Of a stretch of DNA of 64,000 bases, positions 14,695 to 22,964 are shown one piece after another. The translations under genes and the position numbers were made by a program. Under the pieces are notes generated by a model, which had not been told where the DNA came from, made no database searches, and saw only the letters and a program-made list of their open reading frames with translations. The stretch is from positions 1 through 64,000 of the forward strand of contig CADBYC010000001.1 of the NCBI GenBank assembly GCA_902798755.1, given 5' to 3'. Each line of letters opens with the position of its first letter. The first letter of the stretch is position 1. This DNA comes from an uncultured Ruminococcus sp. (lineage in GTDB: Bacteria > Bacillota > Clostridia > Oscillospirales > Acutalibacteraceae).

Positions 14695-16077
14695 ATGAAC
14701 AAAGATCATCTTTTAGATAATATCAAACGAATCCACTTTATCGGCATCGGCGGCTCGGGCATGTGCCCGCTGGCGGAGATCCTGCACAGCGAGGGCTATG
14801 AGCTGACGGGCTCCGACGCTAACGAAGGCGAAACGCTCGACCGTATCCGCAGCTACGGGATCCCCGTATTCATGGGACACAAGGCGGAGAACATCGAGGG
14901 CGCGGAGCTGATCGTCTACACCGCCGCTGTCAAGAAAGATAATCCCGAGCTTGTCGCGGCTCAAAAGAAGAATATCCCCGCCATCGAGAGATCGGTCATG
15001 CTGGGTATCGTCACCCGCAGATACAACCGCTCGATCGCGATCGCGGGCACTCACGGCAAGACTTCTACCACCGCCATGCTCAGCCAGCTTCTGATCGGCG
15101 CGGGCTTTGACCCGTCCGCGATCATCGGCGGCAAGCTGCCCTTCCTCGGCGGCAACAGCTACGTCGGTCACAGCGACATCATCGTATGTGAGGCGTGCGA
15201 ATATGTGGACACCTTCCTCGAGCTGAATCCGTTCATCTCCGTCATCACCAACATTGACGCGGATCATCTGGATTATTTCAAAACGCTCGACAACATCAAA
15301 AAGAGCTTCAACAAGTTCTGTCACCTGACCACGGGCTTGATCGTCTACAACGGCGACGACGAGAATATCCTCGACGTGATCGAGGACGTGACGATCCCGA
15401 CGATCACCTTCGGTTTCAGAAAGACCAACGATTACTATGCCGCGAACCTCAGAGATATCAAGGGCGCGTACAAGACCTTTGACCTCATGCACAAGGGCGA
15501 GAAGCTGTGCGAGATCGACCTGATGGTGCCCGGCAGACACAATATCTACAACGCGCTCGCCGCGGCTGCCACCGCGCATTACCTCGGCGCGACCGCTGAG
15601 CAGATCGCGGAGAATCTCGGCAAATTTACAGGCGTTCACAGACGCTTTGAGATTCTCGGCGCGCCGCGCGGCATCACCGTAGCCGACGACTTCGCGCATC
15701 ATCCCACAGAGCTGACCGCGACCCTGAGCTCCGCGATGGAAATGGGCTTTAGAAAGGTCTGGGCGGTATTCCAGCCACACACCTTCTCCCGCACCGCTCT
15801 CCTGCTTGATGACTTTGCCAAGGCGCTGAGTATCCCCGACGTGGCGATCATCTCGGAGATCCTGCCTGTCCGCGAGACCAACACCTACAACATCTACAAT
15901 ACCGATCTCGGCGCAAAGGTCGAGGGCAGCGTGTGCATCGACACCTTTGAGGACATCACCAAATACATCGTCGAGCACGCGCAGGAGGATGACCTCGTCA
16001 TCACCCTCGGCGGCGGCAACGTCTATATGTGCGCGAACATGATCCTCAAAGCGCTGAAAACCGAGGACGAAGCATAA
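14695..16077 (+). CDS. murC: UDP-N-acetylmuramate--L-alanine ligase
   Basis: 460 residues, usual length. Cytoplasmic enzyme that joins L-alanine to UDP-MurNAc with ATP in peptidoglycan precursor synthesis. Visible motifs are the Rossmann start IHFIGIGGSGM, the ATP loop AGTHGKTSTTAM, and HNIYNALAAAA, all in Mur-ligase order. The start MNKDHLLDN follows GAGGGGTACTTAT; a ten-residue longer frame is rejected. It ends in a strong terminator and appears monocistronic. Confidence 0.96.
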   Translation: MNKDHLLDNIKRIHFIGIGGSGMCPLAEILHSEGYELTGSDANEGETLDRIRSYGIPVFMGHKAENIEGAELIVYTAAVKKDNPELVAAQKKNIPAIERSVMLGIVTRRYNRSIAIAGTHGKTSTTAMLSQLLIGAGFDPSAIIGGKLPFLGGNSYVGHSDIIVCEACEYVDTFLELNPFISVITNIDADHLDYFKTLDNIKKSFNKFCHLTTGLIVYNGDDENILDVIEDVTIPTITFGFRKTNDYYAANLRDIKGAYKTFDLMHKGEKLCEIDLMVPGRHNIYNALAAAATAHYLGATAEQIAENLGKFTGVHRRFEILGAPRGITVADDFAHHPTELTATLSSAMEMGFRKVWAVFQPHTFSRTALLLDDFAKALSIPDVAIISEILPVRETNTYNIYNTDLGAKVEGSVCIDTFEDITKYIVEHAQEDDLVITLGGGNVYMCANMILKALKTEDEA

Positions 16078-16087
16078 AAAACGAACG

Positions 16088-16117
16088 ACTCCCCTGCCGT
16101 ATGGCAGGGGAGTTTTT
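16088..16117 (+). terminator. Terminator after murC
   Basis: An 11-bp perfect stem (16088-16098 with 16103-16113), loop GTAT, is followed by TTTTT. Confidence 0.9.
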
Positions 16118-16156
16118 GCGTATACCATAGCAAATAAACTTCCCCGGTGCAAGTAC

Positions 16157-16298
16157 TAAAGGGGCTGTGAAAAAAACGCAGTCATTGCGAGGGCTTTAGC
16201 CCGTGGCAATCCCACAAAAGATAGATAAAACCTATGGAGATTGCCACGTCGCTTTGCTCCTCGCAATGACGTTGGAGAGTTTTTTCACAGCCCCTTTA
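16157..16298. repeat. Composite 142-bp palindromic repeat (MITE-like) with GTCATTGCGAGG core
   Basis: Perfect 19-bp terminal inverted repeats (16157-16175 and 16280-16298) enclose a second inverted pair, GTCATTGCGAGG at 16181-16192 and its complement at 16259-16270, with inner arms GTGGCAAT and ATTGCCAC. The core matches a widespread bacterial palindromic repeat (TCATTGCGAGG ... GTGGCAATC). Another core copy lies inside a gene at 63776-63906. Confidence 0.8.
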
Positions 16299-16352
16299 CC
16301 CATTTTATTCGGTTGAGATTGCCACAGCCCCTAAAGGGGCTTCGCAATGACT
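16298..16352. repeat. REP-like palindromic repeat, copy B
   Basis: A second copy of the 10245-10301 unit, directly abutting the composite palindrome. It has the same ATTGCC-CAGCCCC taaa GGGGC hairpin core, with slightly degraded arms. Confidence 0.75.
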
Positions 16353-16365
16353 ATTGAATAAATGT

Positions 16366-16394
16366 AAAAAGGGACTGCGAAAACAGTCCCTTTT
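16366..16394 (-). terminator. Terminator after the HtrA-like protease
   Basis: An 11-bp stem (16367-16377 with 16384-16394) reads AAAAGGGACTG/CAGTCCCTTTT and supplies a T run in the minus direction, 12 bases past the gene. Confidence 0.85.
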
Positions 16395-16406
16395 GTGTTA
16401 TTGGAA

Positions 16407-18125
16407 TCAGTTGCCGAACAGTCCGCTGAACGGATTGTAGCCGCGGGGCGACTGACCGCCGTCGTTGCCGAAGCTGTTGTCACTGCTGTTGCTTGAGCTT
16501 TTGGAGGAATCGGGAACGTCCTCTTCGAGGGTCAGCTCCAGCGTGCCCTTGCTGCCGCCGCGTTCAAGTTCAAAGGTGACGGTATCTCCTGCGGATTTCT
16601 CTAAGATAGCGGCGTCGATCTCAGCAGCAGAGGTGATCTCTTTGCCGTCGACGGAGATCACGCGGTCGCCCTGACGGAAGCCCGCCTGCGCGGCGTTGGA
16701 GCCGTTCTCAACGGAGCTGATATACACACCCGCGGAGTTGTTGCCGTAGTAGTAATAGGCATACATCTGGTTACTAAGGTCGATGAAGGTCATGCCTGTA
16801 TCGGCTCTGCCGCGGACGTAGCCGTAGTCCTTGAGGTTGCCGAGGATATCCAGCACGGAGTTGATCGGGATAACAAAGCCGATGTTGTCGATGCTCTCGG
16901 AAGAAGAGGACGACTTTGCGACTACGATACCGGTCAGCTCGCCCTGTCCGTTGAACATACCGCCGCCGGAGTTGCCGGGGTTGATGGAAGCGTCGGTCTG
17001 GATCAGGTGCATGGTCTTGCCGTCGATGACGATGGAGCGGTCAAGCGCCGAGATGATGCCTTCGGTGACGGAACCGCCGAGCGTACCCAGCGGGTTGCCG
17101 ATGATGACCGCCTTCGCGCCTACCTGCAGGGTGCTTGAATCGCCGAATACGGCGGTAGGCAGATCGGTTGCTTCGATCTTCAAGAGCGCGATATCAACGA
17201 TAGAATCCGTACCGACGAGCTTTGCGTCATAGCTGTCGCCGTTGCGGGTGGTGACCTTGATGGAGGACGCGCCGTCGATAACGTGGTTGTTCGTCAGGAT
17301 ATAGCCGTCGTTGCTGATGATAACGCCCGAGCCTGCGCCCTGAGCGATATACTGACCGTAGTAGGAGTTGGTCTGCATGATTTCGGTGGTGATCTCGACA
17401 ACGGTATCGGCAACCTCGGTGGTGATCTCGGATGTGGACTTATCGACCAGTGCCTCCGTACCCGCTACCTGCGCTTCGGTATCGACCTTGTGGATAACCA
17501 TGGTGTCGCTCGCGGTGGATTCGAACTTGGATTGGTTGAGCTTGGAAGCTAAAATACTGCCGCCGAAGCCCGCCGCGCCTGAGATCAACAGGCATACGAC
17601 CAGCAACAAGGCGATACCGCCCTTGGACATTCTGCCGCCCTTCTCCTTCTTCCTGCGGGGAGCGGGATTCTCGGGAGTCACGCGGGTCGCGTAGGGGCTT
17701 GTCGGCTGCGGAGCGCTCTGCGAATAGTTCTGATAATTCGTCTGACGGGCGTACGGATCGGTATAGCCTGTTGACGGACGGGTGTAGTTCACGTTCGCGT
17801 TTCCGTGCTGTGAAGAAAAGCGCTGATGATAAAAGCCGTCGTCATAGCTCGGGGTCTGAGGGGTCTCGCGCTGAGGAACGCTTGCGCTCTCCTGTGCCAC
17901 GGCGGTCTCGGGTACGGCTTCTTCCGCTTTAGGTTGATCAGCTTCGTAATCCGCGCTGTTAGCGTAGATGTTGGGATATTCCTGCTGTTCGGGGGTTTCC
18001 TGTTCAGGAGTTTCCTGCTCGGGAGCGGTCTGCTCGAAAGCGTTCAGCTCATTCTCGGGGGTCGTTTCGGGAGCGTCGCCCTCGGGTTTATTATTATTGA
18101 AATTCTCATAAGGATAATCTGTCAT
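16407..18125 (-). CDS. htrA: HtrA/DegP-like membrane-anchored serine protease with PDZ domain
   Basis: 572 residues. The order is: a disordered cytoplasmic tail rich in E, P and Q (about 1-165), one transmembrane helix (IALLLVVCLLISGAAGF), a trypsin-like protease domain with catalytic histidine (TNNHVIDGA, near 280), aspartate (DIALLKIE, near 310) and serine (NPGNSGGGMF, near 386), then one PDZ domain (GVYISSVENGSNAAQAGFRQG). It is expected to degrade or refold damaged exported proteins at the outer membrane face. The start has GGAGGTAATTGAT upstream. The 178 bases upstream to 18303 hold its promoter region; I saw no clean promoter match. Confidence 0.92.
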   Translation of the reverse strand: MTDYPYENFNNNKPEGDAPETTPENELNAFEQTAPEQETPEQETPEQQEYPNIYANSADYEADQPKAEEAVPETAVAQESASVPQRETPQTPSYDDGFYHQRFSSQHGNANVNYTRPSTGYTDPYARQTNYQNYSQSAPQPTSPYATRVTPENPAPRRKKEKGGRMSKGGIALLLVVCLLISGAAGFGGSILASKLNQSKFESTASDTMVIHKVDTEAQVAGTEALVDKSTSEITTEVADTVVEITTEIMQTNSYYGQYIAQGAGSGVIISNDGYILTNNHVIDGASSIKVTTRNGDSYDAKLVGTDSIVDIALLKIEATDLPTAVFGDSSTLQVGAKAVIIGNPLGTLGGSVTEGIISALDRSIVIDGKTMHLIQTDASINPGNSGGGMFNGQGELTGIVVAKSSSSSESIDNIGFVIPINSVLDILGNLKDYGYVRGRADTGMTFIDLSNQMYAYYYYGNNSAGVYISSVENGSNAAQAGFRQGDRVISVDGKEITSAAEIDAAILEKSAGDTVTFELERGGSKGTLELTLEEDVPDSSKSSSNSSDNSFGNDGGQSPRGYNPFSGLFGN

Positions 18126-18303
18126 ATCAATTACCTCCTGCTGTATTCAGTGTTTCTGTTTTACTCATTTTTATCCGTAAAAGTACGGCTCTTTCTGAGT
18201 ACAGTATTATCATAGCGTGATAATGTGAAAAGCATTTGAAACAAAAATAAAGGATTTTTGAAATAAATATGAATAATCTGTTAAGCGAATACAGCGATGT
18301 ATT

Positions 18304-18756
18304 TTACTCCGAATGTTGCCGCTGTTTGTCGATCACCATTTGCAGGTACGGCAGCAGTTCAAAGCCCATGCGCTCATACAGCCGCATGGCGCCCTTGTTG
18401 TAATCCTCGACCTCTAAACGCAGGCGCATGATGTTCGGCTGAGCCTTCAGCCAGTTGAAAAACTCGGTCGCAAGCCCCTTGCCGCGGTAGGCTTCTTCTA
18501 TGTAGATCTCTTCGATCGTAACAGAATAGCCGCCCGCCTCCTGAGAGAAGGTCTTTGACAGCAGGACAAAGCCGCAGGGTGTGCCCTCATATTCAAAGAT
18601 ATAGCTCTTGACGTAAGTATCACAGCGGAGCATTTCATCAAAGGTCGCGCGGTAATTCTCGGTCGGTACGGGAGCGTTCACCGCGTCGGTGTGATAGAAC
18701 GCGTCCACATAGGCTCTGTATATTTCCCAGTCGTTTTCCGTTATTCTTCTGAACAT
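18304..18756 (-). CDS. GNAT-family N-acetyltransferase
   Basis: 150 residues. The acetyl-CoA-binding motif A is visible (IEEAYRGKGLATEFFNWL), followed by RLRLEVEDYNKGAMRLYERMGF, the usual end of the fold. The substrate cannot be predicted. It lies just downstream of the amidohydrolase on the same strand (26-base gap), so the two may be cotranscribed. Confidence 0.88.
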   Translation of the reverse strand: MFRRITENDWEIYRAYVDAFYHTDAVNAPVPTENYRATFDEMLRCDTYVKSYIFEYEGTPCGFVLLSKTFSQEAGGYSVTIEEIYIEEAYRGKGLATEFFNWLKAQPNIMRLRLEVEDYNKGAMRLYERMGFELLPYLQMVIDKQRQHSE

Positions 18757-18782
18757 AATTTTATTTCCTTTACAGAATTATA

Positions 18783-19592
18783 TTACCAATGTATGCCAAA
18801 CAGACCCGCGGCATTGCGGTACATGATATTGTCGTAATCCTCGGGGCTGATCATGGCGCGGAACTCGTTGAAGTACTCCTGATACAGCGAGCGGTCGCCC
18901 GTGCGGTTGTGCAGGTAGGTATCGGGGCCGTCGATGGGACTGTCGGAGCCGAACACAATCTTGCCGCTCCCCCATCTCCCGATCGCTTTAAGGGTAGACT
19001 GCACCGGCACCCATGTGGTATCACCGTAGAGATTGTCCGCCTGACCGAGCAGGTCGATCGCCTCGCGGTTATCCGTGCCGAGGTCCATGTGCACCATCAC
19101 GAATTTGATGTCGGGGTGAGCGATCGCCGCGTTGTACAGATGGATACTGCGGGCTTCTTCACACCCGCCCGTGTGCGATACAACAGGCAGATGATACTCA
19201 CGCGCGATCTCATAGATCGCTTCAAGCGAGGGGTCGTCGGGAGCGACGCGCGAATGGAAGGGGTGCAGCTTGATGCCGTAGACCAGATGACGGTTTTTTT
19301 CCAGCAATCGGACAAATTCACCGTCGGGCTTTTCCGTGCGGAGCTTCATCCACGGCATGACGCCGATCCGCTCGGGATATTTCTGCGCGAATTCCAGCAC
19401 CTTCTTGAAGCTGTCGTTCTGCGTGACCTGTACGGGGATCGGTCTGCCCTTGTGATCGAGCTCAGCCGCCTCGATATCGGACACCAGTGAAAAGTCGATC
19501 CCGTAGCGCTCCATCGAATAGAGAACATGCTCGGGTCTGAGGTCAAAGTTCATGGTCGTGCCGATATGCACATGTGTATCAATAATCATCAT
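18783..19592 (-). CDS. Amidohydrolase-family metal-dependent hydrolase (TIM barrel)
   Basis: About 269 residues. Motifs: DTHVHIG at the start (HxH metal ligands), GIKLHPFHSR, VVSHTGG, FVMVHMD and IVFGSDSP near the end, matching the amidohydro_2 group of small barrel hydrolases. The double ATG at 19592/19589 has GAGGGTGAT upstream. A longer frame reaching 20150 would run antisense through cotJA and cotJB and is artefactual. Reaction and substrate are unknown. It is divergent from the cotJ operon. Confidence 0.85.
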   Translation of the reverse strand: MMIIDTHVHIGTTMNFDLRPEHVLYSMERYGIDFSLVSDIEAAELDHKGRPIPVQVTQNDSFKKVLEFAQKYPERIGVMPWMKLRTEKPDGEFVRLLEKNRHLVYGIKLHPFHSRVAPDDPSLEAIYEIAREYHLPVVSHTGGCEEARSIHLYNAAIAHPDIKFVMVHMDLGTDNREAIDLLGQADNLYGDTTWVPVQSTLKAIGRWGSGKIVFGSDSPIDGPDTYLHNRTGDRSLYQEYFNEFRAMISPEDYDNIMYRNAAGLFGIHW

Positions 19593-19739
19593 ATCACCCT
19601 CAGGTATTCTACCACAACGGAATCGGATAATCAAATATTTATCGCAATTCTCCCGCAATTTCATAGTATATACTGTAGCGCGGTCTGACGGTATCACCGT
19701 ACGGACGGCTGCACATCTTAAATCAAGGAGAATATGTCC

Positions 19740-19940
19740 ATGGATATGAAAACGGTAATGGAGGGCTACGGTATCGCGCCGCTGCCCAAAGACGCCGTAG
19801 AAGCGATGGCGTATGTGCCCTTCCAGCCATACGCGCCCGAAATGTGCAAGGCGGTTCTCGGGTATGAGAACGGCACCATGTTCCGTGCGCTTCACAAGCC
19901 GTTTTACGGTAACAAATGCGGAGGTGCTGAGAATGACTGA
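19740..19940 (+). CDS. cotJA: Spore coat associated protein CotJA
   Basis: About 66 residues; an ATG two codons earlier (19734) is too close to AAGGAG, so 19740 is preferred. The centre and end match CotJA: MAYVPFQPYAPEM and later GTMFRALHKPFYG. CotJA with CotJB and CotJC is part of the inner spore coat, made in the mother cell. It overlaps cotJB by eight bases, and cotJC follows, so the classic three-gene order holds. A sigma-E-like -10 (CATAGTAT, 19662-19669) is visible, but no matching -35 was found. Confidence 0.88.
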   Translation: MDMKTVMEGYGIAPLPKDAVEAMAYVPFQPYAPEMCKAVLGYENGTMFRALHKPFYGNKCGGAEND

Positions 19941-20181
19941 GAGAGATATGCTGCTCAAAAAGATCGGAACGCTCAAGTTCGCGGTCACGGATATCGACCT
20001 CTTTCTCGACACCCATCCGGGCGACAAAGCGACGATGAAAAAGCGCGAGGAATATCTCGACCAGCTCAAGCCGCTTGTCAGGGAATACGAAGAAAAATAC
20101 GGTCCGCTGACCAAGCGGAACGACGACGGCAACACATGGCGCTGGGTCAAAGACCCGTGGCCGTGGGATACGGAGGCGTAA
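19933..20181 (+). CDS. cotJB: Spore coat protein CotJB
   Basis: 82 residues, usual length. It matches CotJB in its start (TERDMLLKKIGTLKFAVTDI), the motif DLFLDTHPGDKAT and the aromatic end WRWVKDPWPWDTEA. It is required with CotJA and CotJC for inner coat assembly in bacilli. Its 3-prime end contains the GGAGG ribosome site of cotJC. Confidence 0.92.
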   Translation: MTERDMLLKKIGTLKFAVTDIDLFLDTHPGDKATMKKREEYLDQLKPLVREYEEKYGPLTKRNDDGNTWRWVKDPWPWDTEA

Positions 20182-20182
20182 G

Positions 20183-20296
20183 ATGTTTGTATACGAAAAG
20201 CAATTGCAGTACCCCGTCAAGATCAAGAATCCCAATCCCGCGCTGGCGAAGATCATCATCACACAGTACGGCGGTGCATACTCCAAAAACAGATAA
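20183..20296 (+). pseudogene. cotJC: cotJC 5-prime part (31 codons), cut by the prophage
   Basis: The ATG follows GGAGGCGTAAG. The first 31 codons read MFVYEKQLQYPVKIKN... ITQYGG, the conserved N-terminus of CotJC, a manganese-catalase-like coat protein normally of about 190 residues. After the GGT at 20273-20275 the frame enters prophage DNA, adds six residues and stops at 20296. The next piece of the gene (starting GGPDGEL) is at 57978. Joining the two at GGT restores ITQYGG-PDGELGASLRYL in frame. Confidence 0.9.
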
Positions 20297-20336
20297 AAGC
20301 CCATCGGGACAGCAGCGTCTGCACCGATGGGCTTTT
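20295..20336. terminator. Bidirectional terminator at the left prophage end
   Basis: A 13-bp perfect stem (AAAAGCCCATCGG at 20295-20307 with 20324-20336) gives T runs in both directions. It overlaps the stop of the truncated cotJC frame and would insulate phage late genes from host cotJ transcription. The remaining bases to 20451 show no gene. Confidence 0.85.
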
Positions 20337-20451
20337 CATAATTAACGCAGGTGATAACATCATAGCCTTTGAAGGATATAAGGACAAAGATATGATTACT
20401 ATCCACCTATTATTTTACAAGAACGCGCTGACTTTGTCAATATCAGAATAC

Positions 20452-20700
20452 TCAGTCGAGCGCGATACCCTCCGCCTTTGCCCTGGCTTCCAGGATACGG
20501 AGATAGCGCCCCATCGCGCCGCACTGTTCGGCGAGCAGTCCGATTGAGCAGGTCGGATCAAAGCCAAGCGTGCCGGTGTCGTGCCTCGCGAGCATATTGA
20601 GCAACTTCTCGTGCCGGATCTGCAGCTGATAGTATTCTGCTTTAAAGCGATCTTTGTAATCGTCGCTCGTCATCAGAGCGATGGTATCTTTTAGATCCAC
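20452..20700 (-). CDS. Small phage protein, unknown function
   Basis: 82 residues, mostly helical (MDLKDTIALMTSDDYKDRF at the start, then RHEKLLNML and YLRILEARAKAEGI). I recognise the pattern as common at the lysis end of Clostridia siphoprophages, but no function is known. It follows the DUF6275-like gene by one base. Confidence 0.65.
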   Translation of the reverse strand: MDLKDTIALMTSDDYKDRFKAEYYQLQIRHEKLLNMLARHDTGTLGFDPTCSIGLLAEQCGAMGRYLRILEARAKAEGIALD

Positions 20701-20701
20701 T

Positions 20702-20965
20702 TTATCCCTCCTTCATAATAACCTTGTTCTCAAACTTTTTATAAGCGTCAAAATAGGCTTCATTTTTGTCACCGTTATAGGTAACCTCGTAGTACATGCC
20801 GTCTGAAATGGTGGTGCTAAGAAGAGCCTTGTGGTTCTGGAGAGTCTTACAACACCATACTACAAACACATCAAAAGGTGGAACTCCTTCGCTTTTATCA
20901 AGGTGTTCAATGGTATATTCTCTTACTGCTTTTTTTGCTTTTTCAATGAATTCATGATTACCCAT
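20702..20965 (-). CDS. DUF6275-like phage protein
   Basis: 87 residues. The run FVVWCCKTLQNHKALLSTT and DGMYYEVTYNGDKNEAYFDAYKKFEN match the DUF6275 family as I recall it. It is usually found near lysis genes of Firmicutes phages. Function unknown. Confidence 0.7.
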   Translation of the reverse strand: MGNHEFIEKAKKAVREYTIEHLDKSEGVPPFDVFVVWCCKTLQNHKALLSTTISDGMYYEVTYNGDKNEAYFDAYKKFENKVIMKEG

Positions 20966-20996
20966 TACTTTTTTGTCCCTTTTTTCCTTTCTTGTT

Positions 20997-21986
20997 TTAA
21001 TTTGAAAGCGTCAGCTGGACGCGATAAATGTTCTGTCCGAGCTTTCCGGCATAGCCGTCCTGTCCGCCGGTCTTTTCGTTGTCATACTGCCAGCTGTACC
21101 ATAACGCGCCGCTGTGCACACGGTACTTTGCTTTCAAATAGCCGAAGGATTGCCTTACGCTCTCCGGCGTCATGTAGTAGACCTCGATCGCGTCGATGGG
21201 CTTACCGTTACCGGCATAACCGTTGACGGCGTCGGCAATATTGTACCCGGTGACATACGGCAGCCAACCGCCACCCTTGATGTGGACGCGGTACTTGACG
21301 CTGCCGGAGGTGACCTTGATTGCGACGTCGGTGATCGCCTTGCCCGCTACGCCCGCGTAAGAACTGAAATCATTGACTTCCTTATGCCATACGCCGCCCG
21401 AATGGACGCGGTACAGGACGGCAGGCTTTGTAGCCTTTGCGGTCGGTGCAGCTACGGCGGTACCGCTCTCGGGAGCGTAGTCAGGACGGCCGAGACAGGA
21501 CACCACATTCATGGAGCGGGTGCGCGCCGCTACCTGACCGTTGACGGTGTCGATCGTGTTTCCCTCGACCGTGTCGATAGTACCGTTGCTGTTCACGGCG
21601 GTAACGATACCGACATGGTCACTGACGTATGTACCGGGGACAAGCGTCGACCGCTCTGTGCTCCAGTGGAAGAACACGATATCGCCAACCTTGACGTCCT
21701 TCGTCGACAGCCCCGCTGTCAGGCTCTTCGGTCTGATCAGACGTCCTTTGTCAAGAAAAGCCTTAGCCATATAACCGCAGGAGGCGGTCTTGAGATACAG
21801 CATGCTGATCAGAGCGCCGAGCTGATTGAACACCCAGCAGATGAACACAGCGCACCAGTGATACGCGTCGCCCGATACGGCGGAGCCGTAGTACCAGGTG
21901 TTATACTTGCACTTGCGGTAGTTAGTCGCCCTCGTGCCGATCTCCTTCTTGGCGGTCGCGACAGCGTCCGAAGCCTTTACAGTCAA
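20997..21986 (-). CDS. Endolysin with CHAP-type amidase/endopeptidase domain and cell-wall-binding repeats
   Basis: 329 residues. The N-terminal domain (about 1-165) has a catalytic triad consistent with CHAP: C45 (YHWCAVFICW), H124 (VSDHVGIV) and E141 (VEGNT). The C-terminal half has aromatic wall-binding-type repeats (YRVHSGGVWHKEV, YRVHIKGGGWLPYV, YRVHSGALWYSWQ), three copies of a YRVH motif. It should cleave host peptidoglycan at the end of the lytic cycle. It lies immediately after the holin. Confidence 0.88.
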   Translation of the reverse strand: MTVKASDAVATAKKEIGTRATNYRKCKYNTWYYGSAVSGDAYHWCAVFICWVFNQLGALISMLYLKTASCGYMAKAFLDKGRLIRPKSLTAGLSTKDVKVGDIVFFHWSTERSTLVPGTYVSDHVGIVTAVNSNGTIDTVEGNTIDTVNGQVAARTRSMNVVSCLGRPDYAPESGTAVAAPTAKATKPAVLYRVHSGGVWHKEVNDFSSYAGVAGKAITDVAIKVTSGSVKYRVHIKGGGWLPYVTGYNIADAVNGYAGNGKPIDAIEVYYMTPESVRQSFGYLKAKYRVHSGALWYSWQYDNEKTGGQDGYAGKLGQNIYRVQLTLSN

Positions 21987-22002
21987 TCTGATCGCCTCCC
22001 GC

Positions 22003-22476
22003 TCATTCGTTGTGCTTGTCTTTCTCGACTTTGATCTGCTTGCCCTCTGCCTGTTCCTCGACCTTGCTCTTCAATGTCTTGATGATGTTGACCAGGAAGG
22101 ACGGCAGAGGCACGTTGAGCTCGCCGAGATTTTCGAGAATAGAGATCAGCTCATTGATGATCAGCCAGATGGTGATGATCATGCCGAAGCAATAAGTGAT
22201 CTTCAAGTCGATGCCGATCTCCACCAGCGCGGAAGAGATCAAATAATCCGCTACCATGCCCACGGCTACCAAAGCGAAGTAACCCGCTTTTTTGAGGATC
22301 CCCATAATGCCAACGCGGAAGCTAAGCTTGCCGCTGTAGGAGGCGCCCGCCATGCCAGTGATGTAATCGATCAGCATGACCGCCAAAAGCACTGCCAGCG
22401 GGATCAGCAATACGTTAAAATACGCCGCCAGAGCGCCGATCGCGCCGGCGATCAAAATGTGGAAAAAGTCTTTCAT
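22003..22476 (-). CDS. Phage holin (toxin-secretion/phage lysis holin family)
   Basis: 157 residues. Three to four hydrophobic segments are followed by a charged tail (KSKVEEQAEGKQIKVEKDKHNE). The DYITGMAGASYSGKLSFRVG loop is typical of the holin_4 family, related to TcdE of C. difficile. It would form the membrane lesion that releases or activates the adjacent endolysin. It lies directly upstream of it. Confidence 0.85.
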   Translation of the reverse strand: MKDFFHILIAGAIGALAAYFNVLLIPLAVLLAVMLIDYITGMAGASYSGKLSFRVGIMGILKKAGYFALVAVGMVADYLISSALVEIGIDLKITYCFGMIITIWLIINELISILENLGELNVPLPSFLVNIIKTLKSKVEEQAEGKQIKVEKDKHNE

Positions 22477-22513
22477 GATAATCTTGTCCTTTCACAAATA
22501 TATTTTGAAAATA

Positions 22514-22717
22514 TCAATCCGTACTGTCCTCGATCAGCTTCTCCAGCTCTTTCCAGAGCGGGAGATTCTTGATCAGATTATAGATAACGGAGCGACTCTT
22601 TACGTCGCCGATAAAGTCGACGATCTTTTGTCTGAATCCGCTTAGCTTTGTGGATTGCTCCTCCATCTCCCGCTTGCGGGCAGTGACGCGCTTTTCGAGT
22701 TCCTCACGACTGATCAT
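22514..22717 (-). CDS. Small helical phage protein, unknown
   Basis: 67 residues, highly charged and helical (ISREELEKRVTARKREMEEQ), ending NLPLWKELEKLIEDSTD. Its start overlaps the end of the preceding gene by 14 bases. It lies between the tail fibre and holin genes, so a structural-accessory or lysis-regulatory role is possible. No family recognised. Confidence 0.55.
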   Translation of the reverse strand: MISREELEKRVTARKREMEEQSTKLSGFRQKIVDFIGDVKSRSVIYNLIKNLPLWKELEKLIEDSTD

Positions 22718-22964
22718 TTACATCCACCCCCAATTCGTTTAGCATAGCGAGCGTATCGTCTACGGTGAGGTCGCTTGAAGATTCAGGCGAAAGATCGGGA
22801 TCATCAATCGGGACGTCGGTTTCGGTATAAGTGTGCGGATAATCTACAAGGTCAATAGCTTCGACATACTGTTGACCGCTTTCATTCTCAATATAAACGT
22901 TCTTATCGGAATACTTCTTTGTGAAGCTTTTTTCGCCAATAGTTAGGTTTTCTGTGATAATCAT
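22704..22964 (-). CDS. Small acidic phage protein, unknown
   Basis: 86 residues with an acidic, serine-rich C-terminus (DDPDLSPESSSDLTVDDTLAMLNEL). Its start overlaps the fibre gene stop by four bases. Position right after the receptor-binding fibre suggests a fibre accessory protein. No family recognised. Confidence 0.55.
   Translation of the reverse strand: MIITENLTIGEKSFTKKYSDKNVYIENESGQQYVEAIDLVDYPHTYTETDVPIDDPDLSPESSSDLTVDDTLAMLNELGVDVNDQS

Noticed and set aside
14713..16152. A 479-codon open frame on the minus strand
   Set aside because: It is antisense to murC; high GC at the third position keeps the opposite frame open.
19621..19733. A sigma-E promoter for the cotJ operon
   Set aside because: A -10-like CATAGTAT is present, but the only -35-like sequence is 22 bases away, too far for sigma-E; not claimed as a feature.
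19593..20150. A long N-terminal extension of the amidohydrolase
   Set aside because: It would run antisense through cotJA and most of cotJB; the ATG pair at 19592 has a ribosome site and starts right at the metal-binding DTHVH.
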